DNA of 30,595 nt from JAGXLC01 sp964585385 (GTDB lineage Bacteria > Bacteroidota > Bacteroidia > Bacteroidales > UBA12077): NCBI GenBank assembly GCA_964585385.1, contig CAZPDP010000041.1, forward strand, positions 1 to 30,595, read 5' to 3'. The translations under genes and the position numbers were made by a program. The notes beneath the pieces were generated by a model, which was not told the origin of the DNA, made no database searches, and saw only the letters and a program-made list of their open reading frames with translations. Below are positions 8,805 to 15,867 of this stretch, in pieces; position 1 is the stretch's first letter; every line of letters begins with the position of its first letter.

Positions 8805-9227
8805 TTACTTTTTAATTGGACTCGTTTTTATTGTAAAAAACCACTCTCTTTTATCCAGTTCTATAAGATAATTGAGTTCAGAATCTTCTCTGTAATCTAT
8901 CCAGGTCATATTTTTTTGGTACTCGTAATTGCTGTTCAAAGAATCCTCGAAACTTTTTAACAGCGAATAGTCGCACATCAGTTTTGTGTATTTGCATTTC
9001 CCCTCTTCATCAAGAATGAACAGCATTGTTTTTGTCTGGTCCACATTTTCAAATTTCAAAAAATGATATTTTCCTGTATTGACCTCTTTTGAGAAGAAAA
9101 ACTCCTTCTTGCTTTCCTGCATTTCACTCTTTATCTCCTCAATATCGCTGCCTATGAAATGCTGACTAAAACCTACAGAAACGGATAATAAACATAAAAG
9201 AACAGTTAATAATGAAAACGTTTTCAT
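8805..9227 (-). CDS. Small secreted protein between moxR and the DUF58 gene
   Basis: The 140-residue protein has a clear signal peptide (about residues 1-21, SVGFSQ). The mature part is mixed alpha/beta and acidic, with two cysteines (CKYTKLMC) that could form a disulfide. It ends with an REWFFTIK-type strand. I do not recognise a named family. The pattern (secretion signal, an LDEEGKC strand, DYSLL, then a closing EWFF) recalls small uncharacterised Bacteroidetes secreted proteins, but this is a weak impression. It lies 40 bp after moxR and 5 bp before the DUF58 gene, so it is transcribed within the MoxR/Bat run. It could be a client, a regulator or an unrelated insertion. Confidence 0.75.
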   Translation of the reverse strand: MKTFSLLTVLLCLLSVSVGFSQHFIGSDIEEIKSEMQESKKEFFFSKEVNTGKYHFLKFENVDQTKTMLFILDEEGKCKYTKLMCDYSLLKSFEDSLNSNYEYQKNMTWIDYREDSELNYLIELDKREWFFTIKTSPIKK

Positions 9228-9267
9228 AATAAATTGGTTAATTGGTATAAATAGCGCTATCTCCCTT

Positions 9268-10263
9268 TTATGGGACTTCTATGGTATTCAGTATTTCTGT
9301 AATGATGTCTTCACTCATTATATTTTCGGCTTCTGCTTCATAGGACAAGCCCATTCTGTGTCGCATCACATCATGGCAGACAGCCCTGACATCTTCCGGT
9401 ATCACATACCCTCTTCTTTTTATAAAAGCATAAGCCTTTGAAGCAAGTGCCAGGTTGATGCTGGCTCTTGGAGAACCTCCGTAATTAATCATACTTGAGA
9501 ATTTTTCGAGCTGGTATTTTTCAGGGTACCTTGTAGCAAAGACAATATCGAGTATATACTTTTCAATTTTTTCGTCGATATACACTTCCTTAACCACATC
9601 CCTTGCCTTGATAATGTCTTCGGGACTTAATGCCTGGTTGGCATCGGGAAATTGCTTAGCCAGATTCTGACGAACAATCAGTTTCTCCTCCTCAATCTTT
9701 GGGTAGTCAATCACTACTTTCAGCATAAAGCGATCTACCTGTGCCTCGGGTAAAGGATAAGTACCCTCCTGTTCAATCGGATTTTGTGTGGCAAGCACAA
9801 GAAATGGCTGTTCCAGTTTAAAGGTTTCCTCACCTATTGTAATTTGTCTTTCCTGCATGGCTTCAAGCAGAGCACTCTGAACCTTGGCAGGAGAACGGTT
9901 GATTTCGTCAGCCAGCACAAAATTGGTGAAGATTGGACCTTTCTTAACCATAAATTGTTCTTTTTTCTGACTATATATCATGGTTCCCAGTAAGTCGGCC
10001 GGAAGCAGATCAGGGGTGAACTGTATCCTATTAAACTTAGCATTGATGATACTGGCCAGCGTATTTATTGCTAACGTTTTAGCCAAACCCGGAACACCTT
10101 CCAGTAAAATGTGACCATCAGAAAGCAAACCAACCAAAAGACTTTCAACCAGATGCTTCTGACCAACTATAACCTTATTCATCTCCGCGTTGATGGTCTC
10201 TACGAAGGAACTCTCCTGAAGGATGCGTTCATTTAGCTCTTTTACATTAACAGTCTGCTCCAT
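9268..10263 (-). CDS. moxR: MoxR-family AAA+ ATPase
   Basis: The 331-residue protein has Walker A at 56-63 (GVPGLAKT), Walker B at about 116-121 (VLADEIN), sensor 1 at 158-162 (ATQNP), the LPEAQVDRF block around 171-179 and an AAA lid with GGSPRAS near sensor 2. These are diagnostic of MoxR AAA+ ATPases. It heads the cluster and is followed by the DUF58 and Bat genes, the usual MoxR-VWA arrangement in which the ATPase remodels or activates protein complexes with VWA partners. The ATG at 10261-10263 fits family length. A 210-bp region separates it from the divergent truA. I found only a near match to a -7 box on this strand (10301-10308). Confidence 0.95.
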   Translation of the reverse strand: MEQTVNVKELNERILQESSFVETINAEMNKVIVGQKHLVESLLVGLLSDGHILLEGVPGLAKTLAINTLASIINAKFNRIQFTPDLLPADLLGTMIYSQKKEQFMVKKGPIFTNFVLADEINRSPAKVQSALLEAMQERQITIGEETFKLEQPFLVLATQNPIEQEGTYPLPEAQVDRFMLKVVIDYPKIEEEKLIVRQNLAKQFPDANQALSPEDIIKARDVVKEVYIDEKIEKYILDIVFATRYPEKYQLEKFSSMINYGGSPRASINLALASKAYAFIKRRGYVIPEDVRAVCHDVMRHRMGLSYEAEAENIMSEDIITEILNTIEVP

Positions 10264-10424
10264 AAGGATTGAAATTTTTAGAAATAAATTTTAAAACATT
10301 CAAATTAAACCAATTTATTTGAGAAAAAAAAAGCGTAATCACGGTTCAATAATAGAATAATATTTTGTTAATAAATGTTAAATAAGTTTAAGTTTTATTA
10401 AGGTTTTGTTTGGCTTAAAGGCAA

Positions 10425-10455
10425 TTTTCTTAACGCTCTAAAATTTATATTTTTG
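10425..10455 (+). promoter_or_regulatory. Putative Bacteroidetes promoter for truA
   Basis: TATTTTTG at 10448-10455 is an exact match to the -7 consensus TAnnTTTG. Nineteen bases upstream, TTTT at 10425-10428 is one base from the TTTG -33 element. A start site near 10460 would leave a short leader before the GTG at 10474. This argues against the in-frame TTG at 10453, which lies inside the box. Confidence 0.5.
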
Positions 10456-10473
10456 CTGAAAAGAAAACAACCT

Positions 10474-11226
10474 GTGAAACGATACTTTATCAAACTGGCA
10501 TTCAAGGGAACCGAATACCATGGATGGCAAATTCAACCCAACAGCCTGACAATACAGGAAGTAATGAACAATGCTTTGAGTACAATTCTTCGTGAAGACA
10601 TTAATGCCATCGGGGCCGGGAGAACAGATGCCGGAGTGCACGCTTCCTGTTTTTATGCACATTTTGACCTGCAGAACAAATCAATAGAAGATAAAAACCA
10701 CCTGGTTTTCAAGCTGAACACTTTCCTCCCTAAAGACATTGCCGTATATGATATTTTCCCCGTAAAAAACAAAGCCCACAGTCGTTTTGATGCTTTGTCA
10801 AGAACATACAAATACTACCTCACCAAAATTAAAAACCCTTTTAAAAGAGAATATAGCTATTTTTTATATGATAAAGTTGATGTCAAAAAAATGAACGAAG
10901 CCTGCGCTATACTTTTCGACTACTCCGATTTTACAAGCTTCAGCAAGTCGAACACACAGGTAAAAACCAACTTGTGTGATATCTATTATGCCGAATGGAC
11001 AGAGGACAGTGAAGAAATTCAGTTTACTATCCAGGCCAACCGCTTCCTTCGAAACATGGTCAGAGCCATTGTAGGAACCATGCTTGATGTGGGAAGAAGC
11101 AAAATATCTCTTAAAGAATTCCAACAAATTATTGAAAGCAAAAACCGCTCAAAAGCTGGCTATTCCGTTCCTCCAAATGGCCTTTTTCTCGAAAAGATAG
11201 AGTATCCTGAACATACTTATATCTGA
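10474..11226 (+). CDS. truA: tRNA pseudouridine38-40 synthase TruA
   Basis: From the GTG start the protein has 250 residues, the usual TruA length. The catalytic aspartate is D52 in GAGRTDAGVHA. Other family blocks are YHGWQIQPN near the N-terminus, SRTYKYYL and FLRNMVRAIVGTMLDVG. TruA isomerises uridines 38-40 of the tRNA anticodon stem-loop to pseudouridine. An in-frame TTG at 10453 would add seven residues, but it overlaps a perfect -7 promoter box. Starting at GTG gives the conserved opening KRYFIKLAFKGTEYHGWQ, so I prefer GTG. The gene is monocistronic, divergent from moxR, with 100 bp before the next gene. Confidence 0.93.
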   Translation: MKRYFIKLAFKGTEYHGWQIQPNSLTIQEVMNNALSTILREDINAIGAGRTDAGVHASCFYAHFDLQNKSIEDKNHLVFKLNTFLPKDIAVYDIFPVKNKAHSRFDALSRTYKYYLTKIKNPFKREYSYFLYDKVDVKKMNEACAILFDYSDFTSFSKSNTQVKTNLCDIYYAEWTEDSEEIQFTIQANRFLRNMVRAIVGTMLDVGRSKISLKEFQQIIESKNRSKAGYSVPPNGLFLEKIEYPEHTYI

Positions 11227-11271
11227 TTTTTATATCTTATCAGATTCAAAAAAATTATTAAGAAAAAGGAG

Positions 11272-11302
11272 TTTCGCACATTCATAAAAATTAATATCTT
11301 AG
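11272..11302 (+). promoter_or_regulatory. Putative promoter for the HAMP-GAF gene
   Basis: TTTC at 11272-11275 and TATCTTAG at 11295-11302 are spaced by exactly 19 bases. They match the Bacteroidetes TTTG/TAnnTTTG pair with one mismatch each. A start near 11308 would give a leader of about 20 nt before the ATG at 11327. Confidence 0.4.
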
Positions 11303-11326
11303 CAAAACCTAAAGAAATATAGAGCC

Positions 11327-13012
11327 ATGAAAATACGCCTGTCTATTGCTAATAAACTCATTCTGGGTATTACTGTAATCATTCTTGCCATCCTGCTTAA
11401 CAGCTACATCATTAATAATTCACTAAAAAAAAGCAGGAAAATCAATCAAACAGCCACCGAACTATATGTTCCTTCTGCTTCCCATCTGAATCAACTCTAT
11501 AGTGAAATCAACCACTCCAAAGCATTGATAAGAAGTTGGGTGTTTGCTAATAAAGATATTGAAACACGCGAAAAAACAAGGCTCAGACAGCTTCACAAAC
11601 ATCATTTTCCTGAATTAAACGAAAAAATTTCAAAACTTTCATCGGACTGGCCGCAGAAAGAGCAAGCAAAATACGACACCCTATATCGTGCCATAAAGGA
11701 TACCCTTTTTGAACATCATCAGGAGGTAATGGACAAATTAAACACAGTAGACAGTTATAAGGATACAGCTCTTGTCTCAAAAATGGCTAAAAAAGTTAGT
11801 GAAAACGGTAAGATTATGACCTTAACCAACCGAATTTTGCTTGACATAAATGAACTACAGACCAGTATGCAGGAAAAAGTTGAATCCTCCAGAATTCAAC
11901 TAAGTAATATTTTCGACCGTTTTGAACGCTCCATTTTGCTATTAGGAATCACACTTACTGTCATTTCTATAGTAATAGCTCTCATCCTCACCCGAACCAT
12001 TACCTCCCCGCTGAAAAGAATAAAAAATGTCATTTTCGACATGTGCCGGGGCATTCTACCGAAAAAGAAACTCAAAGAACCCAAAAATGAGATTGGTGAT
12101 ATGTCTGCAGCCCTGAATGATTTGATTGACAGCTTCAGAAAATTCACCACTTTTGCAAAAGAAATCGGGCAAGGGAATTATGATGTAGAATTTCAGCCTT
12201 TAAGCGAAGAGGATGATTTGGGGAATGCTTTACTTGAGATGCGTGACAATCTGAAGAAAGCCTCCGAAGAAGAAGCCAAACGTAAAAAAGAAGACGAACA
12301 ACGCCACTGGGCTTCGCAGGGAATAGCAAAATTCTCTGAAATTCTCCGGGAAAACAATGATAATATTGATGAGCTCTCCTATCAGATCATACGTAATGTG
12401 GTTAAATACACCGATGCCAGTCAGGGTGGACTCTTTATCATAAACAACGAAGATGAGGAAAATCCCTTCATAGAACTGAAGGCAGCCTATGCGCTAAACA
12501 AAAGAAAATACCAGGAAAAACGGATAGAATTTGGAGAAGGGCTTGTTGGAAGAGCCGTTCAGGAGGGTGAAACTATATACATGAATGAACTGCCTGAGGA
12601 TTACATTAACATTACCAGTGGTTTGGGAGAATCCACCCCAAGAAACCTGCTGATTGTGCCCCTTAAAGTGAATGAAGAAGTCTATGGAGTTATAGAACTG
12701 GCTTCTTTCAGAGAATTTGAAAAGTATCAAATCGATTTCATTGAGCGAATAGGTGAAAATATTGCCTCTACTCTTTCCTCTGTTAAAATCAATATGAGAA
12801 CCAACGAACTTCTTGAACGAACGCAGCAGCAAGCAGAAGAAATGAAAGCACAAGAGGAGGAAATGAGACAAAACATGGAAGAATTGCAGGCTACACAGGA
12901 AGAGTCATCAAGAAGAGAGAAAGAGCTAAAAGAAAAACTGGATAATTGTCAGAGCAAACTCAGAAAATTTATGGGGGAAGATGAAAATGAGCAAGAAGGC
13001 AATAAAGAATGA
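11327..13012 (+). CDS. HAMP-GAF-coiled-coil membrane sensor without output domain
   Basis: The 561-residue protein begins with a membrane helix (about residues 9-27). A mainly helical periplasmic domain (about 30-200) and a second helix (about 204-224) follow. Next are a HAMP region (starting TRTITSPLKRIKN), a helical linker, a GAF domain at about 340-475 (GGLFIINN, then LVGRAVQEGETIYMNELPE, then YGVIELASF) and a C-terminal coiled coil of about 70 residues (QQQAEEMKAQEEEMRQNMEE). There is no histidine kinase, GGDEF, phosphatase or methyl-accepting domain. It should therefore sense through the periplasmic and GAF domains and signal by contact with a partner. The convergent neighbour is a SiaC-family gene, so a SiaA/B/C-type partner-switch pathway is an attractive but unproven output. 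The protein looks complete, although the coiled coil resembles linkers that often precede PAS or kinase domains. Confidence 0.85.
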   Translation: MKIRLSIANKLILGITVIILAILLNSYIINNSLKKSRKINQTATELYVPSASHLNQLYSEINHSKALIRSWVFANKDIETREKTRLRQLHKHHFPELNEKISKLSSDWPQKEQAKYDTLYRAIKDTLFEHHQEVMDKLNTVDSYKDTALVSKMAKKVSENGKIMTLTNRILLDINELQTSMQEKVESSRIQLSNIFDRFERSILLLGITLTVISIVIALILTRTITSPLKRIKNVIFDMCRGILPKKKLKEPKNEIGDMSAALNDLIDSFRKFTTFAKEIGQGNYDVEFQPLSEEDDLGNALLEMRDNLKKASEEEAKRKKEDEQRHWASQGIAKFSEILRENNDNIDELSYQIIRNVVKYTDASQGGLFIINNEDEENPFIELKAAYALNKRKYQEKRIEFGEGLVGRAVQEGETIYMNELPEDYINITSGLGESTPRNLLIVPLKVNEEVYGVIELASFREFEKYQIDFIERIGENIASTLSSVKINMRTNELLERTQQQAEEMKAQEEEMRQNMEELQATQEESSRREKELKEKLDNCQSKLRKFMGEDENEQEGNKE

Positions 13013-13068
13013 CGACTAGTAATCATCTGATTAACACAAAGTAAGGGAAAGATTAAAAAGGATAGATT

Positions 13069-13446
13069 TTAATATACCTCGATAAGTTTAAACGGAACAT
13101 CTATGATGGATTGGTAATGCTTACCCAACTCCAACACAGCTTCATCGTCCTCTTCATAATACCATTTAATTTCACACAATTTCCCGGATTTATGCATCTC
13201 TTCAATCATGTGCAATAATTCCAGCAAGTACTTTGAAGAACCACTGTTTATATATTCTAACTGGATGCTTACGGTCGTTAAATCTTTGGGATCTTTGAAA
13301 TAATCTTTAACCCATTGAATCACACCAATAAAAAATTCCTCAGGATTTTCAGGGATAGCTCTTCCTGATATAATTAAAGTACCCTCTTCTGCACTAAATT
13401 TGATGCCGGGGGTTTTAATTGTTTTATCAATTTTAAGGTCATCCAT
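13069..13446 (-). CDS. SiaC-family (DUF1987) regulatory phosphoprotein
   Basis: From the ATG at 13444-13446 the protein has 125 residues. It carries the DUF1987/SiaC signatures TPGIKFSAEEGTLIISGRAI and ENPEEFF near the N-terminus and the LEYINSGSSKYLLELL core. In Pseudomonas aeruginosa, SiaC is reversibly phosphorylated on Thr68 by the SiaB kinase and SiaA phosphatase and controls a diguanylate cyclase. The aligned position here is Ser68 (N67-S68-G69-S70-S71-K72), still a possible phospho-acceptor. No siaA- or siaB-like gene is in the window. A longer open frame upstream (to 13548) is not its N-terminus: that sequence is a decayed permease tail. A perfect -7 box ends five bases before the ATG, which also fixes the start. 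Confidence 0.88.
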   Translation of the reverse strand: MDDLKIDKTIKTPGIKFSAEEGTLIISGRAIPENPEEFFIGVIQWVKDYFKDPKDLTTVSIQLEYINSGSSKYLLELLHMIEEMHKSGKLCEIKWYYEEDDEAVLELGKHYQSIIDVPFKLIEVY

Positions 13447-13450
13447 AGTA

Positions 13451-13481
13451 CAAATATAAAATAAATTATTCATAACGTAAA
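13451..13481 (-). promoter_or_regulatory. Putative promoter of the SiaC-family gene
   Basis: Read on the minus strand, TATATTTG at 13458-13451 is an exact TAnnTTTG -7 box. TTTA at 13481-13478, 19 bases upstream, is one base from the TTTG -33 element. Only four bases separate the box from the ATG at 13446, so transcription would begin at or next to the start codon. Confidence 0.5.
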
Positions 13482-13686
13482 GAAACAATCGGGTCGACCC
13501 TCGCTGTTTATTAGCTGGCATCAGTCCATTTAAGAGTCCAACAAACAAGCAAAGTAGAATTCCGGGAATAATTTAGGTCCGGGAAATAATAAAATAGTTA
13601 TTCATAATCAACGACACCAGGTTTCCAATGACTATCCCTGTTATTATAATGCATGCTATTCCCCTAAATGTCTGATAAAAATGGAT
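13466..13686 (-). pseudogene. Decayed C-terminal fragment of an FtsX/MacB-type ABC permease
   Basis: Read on the minus strand from 13686, one frame gives FYQTFRGIACIIITGIVIGN, then LVSLIMNNYFIIS, a TAA stop at 13573-13575, then IIPGILLCLFVGLLNGLMPA at once in the same frame. After NK the frame shifts by one base. It then reads ARVDPIVSLRYE and ends with TAA at 13466-13468. Two hydrophobic helices, a GLMPA turn and a terminal xDPxxSLRYE are typical of the end of FtsX-like permeases of MacB/LolE-type exporters. Upstream of 13686 a TGA interrupts the frame and I could not trace more. The remnant (about 73 codons) carries at least one nonsense and one frameshift lesion. Its 3' end holds the -33 element of the SiaC-family promoter. 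The family call is by eye from the signature ending. Confidence 0.7.
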
Positions 13687-13928
13687 TCAAAGTGAAATTT
13701 TTATGTTTTCCTTTAAAAATATAGTAAATTTCATGTGAATAAACTCAACCGTTGGTCTTGTCATATTAATAAATAAATGGAAAAAACAGGTATCTGTTTA
13801 TTCAGAATATTTTAAAAAAATTTAGGGTATGAAAAGAAATCCAAAATTTGGAAGAGAAAAAGTTATATCCCATTTTTGACTTTAATACATGAAATTTGTA
13901 ATTTAAGGTTTTCACCACAATCTCATTA

Positions 13929-13939
13929 AGTGTAACACT
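13929..13939. promoter_or_regulatory. Palindrome with TGTAACA core, candidate operator 1
   Basis: AGTGTAACACT is a perfect 5-bp inverted repeat around a central A at 13934. It lies 55 bases before the AMMECR1 ATG and shares its TGTAACA core with a second palindrome 38 bases downstream. Operator function is inference. Confidence 0.3.
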
Positions 13940-13965
13940 AAAAATTCTAAACATTTAAAAATACC

Positions 13966-13978
13966 AATTGTAACAATT
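13966..13978. promoter_or_regulatory. Palindrome with TGTAACA core, candidate operator 2
   Basis: AATTGTAACAATT is a perfect 6-bp inverted repeat around a central A at 13972. It ends 16 bases before the AMMECR1 ATG, in a position where a bound repressor could block transcription or translation initiation. The TGTAACA core recurs at 14126-14132 inside the gene. Confidence 0.35.
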
Positions 13979-13994
13979 AAAGAAACTTAAAATT

Positions 13995-14531
13995 ATGTTT
14001 GAACCAAATTCAGTTTATGCAAAAATTGCTTATGATGCAATTTTGCTTTATGTTAAGGCAAAAACAAAATTAAATAAGTCAGAATCTGAAATACCTGATG
14101 CCTTAAAATTGAAACTAGGTTGTTATGTAACAATTTTTGATGATGAAGGAAATATAATAGGCAAATATGGGAATACGGAACCCCAAAATAATTATCTGTT
14201 TCATGAAATAATTGACAATGCAATCAAAGCTACCCAGGACACCACTCATTCAGGCCCTCTAAAAGAAAATCAACTAAATAATATCTCCATCCAGGTAGAC
14301 GTTCTCTCACAATCAAAGAAACTGAAGGATATTAATATGTTAAAACCTCATAAGCATGGTTTAATTCTTTTAAAGGAAGATGGTGAAAAAACTGTAATTT
14401 TCCCGAATGCGGATAGCATTAAAAATTCACAGGACATGATTAATAAGGTCCGCGAGGAAGCAGGTGTTTCAGACGAGGATAAAATGGAAAACCTGAACAT
14501 ACAGCACTTCACGACAACAAAATACAAATAA
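13995..14531 (+). CDS. AMMECR1-domain protein, AmmeMemoRadiSam protein A-like
   Basis: The 178-residue protein aligns by eye along the whole AMMECR1 domain. An N-terminal helix (AKIAYDAILLYVKAK) is followed by GCYVTIFDDEGN, corresponding to the GxFVTL strand, then P63 and the DNAIKAT helix. LNNISIQVDVLS matches the LxxIEISVLS strand, and KHGLILLKEDG matches HGLI. The family's LRGCIG signature is replaced by I54-I55-G56-K57-Y58-G59, so its cysteine is missing. AMMECR1 proteins have no established biochemical activity. The gene heads a tight run with acylphosphatase (9 bp gap), the radical SAM enzyme and the Memo protein, which supports the assignment despite the divergent motif. It appears more A/T-rich than its neighbours. 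Confidence 0.82.
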   Translation: MFEPNSVYAKIAYDAILLYVKAKTKLNKSESEIPDALKLKLGCYVTIFDDEGNIIGKYGNTEPQNNYLFHEIIDNAIKATQDTTHSGPLKENQLNNISIQVDVLSQSKKLKDINMLKPHKHGLILLKEDGEKTVIFPNADSIKNSQDMINKVREEAGVSDEDKMENLNIQHFTTTKYK

Positions 14532-14540
14532 GGAATTACT

Positions 14541-14810
14541 ATGAAGAACGCACTTGCACTGACTATTAGTGGAAGAGTACAAAATGTTGGATTTCGCTTT
14601 AGTACAGTTCGCAAAGCAGAAGAAAATGACATAAAAGGATTTGTCAAAAACCAGATAGACGGAACAGTATATATTGAGGCTGAAGGCGAGACGGTAGCAC
14701 TGAATAATTTTGTTGCCTGGTGCCATGAAGGACCGCCTTCAGCAGTAGTTGAAAATGTCTCGAAACAGGAAATACCAGTTCAGAATTTCAGCCGCTTTTC
14801 CGTTAAATAA
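14541..14810 (+). CDS. acyP: Acylphosphatase
   Basis: The 89-residue protein is a full-length acylphosphatase. GRVQNVGFR carries the catalytic Arg19 (R23 in the classical numbering), and GFVKNQIDGTVYIEAEG carries the catalytic Asn37 (N41). The enzyme hydrolyses carboxyl-phosphate bonds in small acyl phosphates. A short AAGGA Shine-Dalgarno-like site overlaps the stop of the preceding gene. It sits between the AMMECR1 gene and the radical SAM gene with gaps of 9 and 11 bp, so co-expression with the AmmeMemoRadiSam proteins is very likely. Whether it acts on their product is unknown. Confidence 0.93.
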   Translation: MKNALALTISGRVQNVGFRFSTVRKAEENDIKGFVKNQIDGTVYIEAEGETVALNNFVAWCHEGPPSAVVENVSKQEIPVQNFSRFSVK

Positions 14811-14821
14811 AAACATAGCCT

Positions 14822-15826
14822 ATGCGGGAAGCTTTGTTTTACAAGAAAAAGGAAGGGAATGCAGTCAAATGTTACCTTTGCCCCCACAATTGCATGATAA
14901 AAGACGGGAAACGGGGAATATGTAATGTCCGTAAAAATTACGGAGGAACCTTATACTCGGAAAATTACGGACAGATGACAGCTTTGGGGTTTGATCCCAT
15001 TGAAAAAAAACCTTTGTACCATTTTCATCCGGGCAGTATTATACTTTCGGTAGGAAGTTTTGGATGCAATTTCAAATGTGACTTTTGCCAGAACTGGCAG
15101 ATTTCCCAATCCACAATTGAAGAGATAGGGCGAACCCATAAACATAGTCCCGAAGACATTCTGAAAATTGCTCTGAATCGTAAAGACAACACAGGTATTG
15201 CATATACCTATAACGAACCCGTCATTTATTACGAATTTATGCTTGATACGGCAAAGCTGGCCAGAAAGAAGGGACTAAAAAATGTGATGGTCACCAATGG
15301 TTTTATCAACCCTGAACCACTGGATGAGCTTGTTGATTATATAGATGCTTTCAGCATCGATCTAAAAGCTTTTACCGAAGAATTTTACAAAAAATATACT
15401 TCATCAAGGCTTGAACCAGTGAAGGAAGCTCTAAAACAAATCAGCAAAAATGGTAACTTCATTGAAATTACAAACCTGGTCATCCCCGGTTTAAATGACA
15501 ACGAAACAAAGTTTAATGAAATGGTACAATGGATTAGCGAAGAACTGGGCAGGAAAACCGTACTTCATATTTCAAGATACTTTCCCAGTTACCATTCCAA
15601 CATACAGCCCACCTCAATTGAAACACTAAACAATCTTTACAGTCTGGCTAAAGATCATCTGGATTACGTTTACCTGGGCAACGTTTCGTTAAGTGAAGGC
15701 ACCGATACTTATTGCGATAAATGTGATGCTCTGCTGGTTTCCAGAAGAGGCTATCATACAGACACAAAAGGAATTGATGATAAAGGGCGCTGTAAGAATT
15801 GCACTAATGAAGTATTTCGAATCTAA
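14822..15826 (+). CDS. amrS: AmmeMemoRadiSam system radical SAM enzyme
   Basis: The 334-residue protein has the radical SAM 4Fe-4S motif C82-x3-C86-x2-C89 (GCNFKCDFCQNWQIS). Upstream is an N-terminal cysteine set typical of the pyruvate formate-lyase-activase-like group: C17, C20, C24 and C34 in KCYLCPHNCMIKDGKRGIC. A C-terminal CxxC pair (C298/C301 and C324/C327) suggests a rubredoxin- or zinc-ribbon-like end. Blocks YTYNEPVIYYEF and NGFINPEPL are family-typical. The enzyme should reductively cleave SAM to start a radical reaction, but the substrate of this family is unknown. It follows acylphosphatase by 11 bp and precedes the Memo gene by 41 bp. Confidence 0.94.
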   Translation: MREALFYKKKEGNAVKCYLCPHNCMIKDGKRGICNVRKNYGGTLYSENYGQMTALGFDPIEKKPLYHFHPGSIILSVGSFGCNFKCDFCQNWQISQSTIEEIGRTHKHSPEDILKIALNRKDNTGIAYTYNEPVIYYEFMLDTAKLARKKGLKNVMVTNGFINPEPLDELVDYIDAFSIDLKAFTEEFYKKYTSSRLEPVKEALKQISKNGNFIEITNLVIPGLNDNETKFNEMVQWISEELGRKTVLHISRYFPSYHSNIQPTSIETLNNLYSLAKDHLDYVYLGNVSLSEGTDTYCDKCDALLVSRRGYHTDTKGIDDKGRCKNCTNEVFRI

Positions 15827-15867
15827 AAGAAATAAATTGATATAGATAAATTAAAAAACCAAGCCAG

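Larger units (their letters stand above)
13687..13994. other. AT-rich intergenic region upstream of the AMMECR1 gene
   Basis: This 308-bp non-coding stretch follows the permease remnant. It holds a small hairpin at 13784-13799 (AAACAG, four-base loop, CTGTTT) and, closer to the AMMECR1 gene, two TGTAACA-core palindromes listed separately. I found no convincing promoter pair and no open frame. Confidence 0.5.

Noticed and set aside
12494..12871. Minus-strand open frame within the HAMP-GAF gene
   Set aside because: It lies opposite the GAF domain; its composition is that of an antisense shadow and no family is recognisable.
13447..13548. N-terminal extension of the SiaC-family protein in the open frame up to 13548
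   Set aside because: The extension encodes the last helix of a decayed permease in the same frame, and the conserved family start is the Met at 13446.
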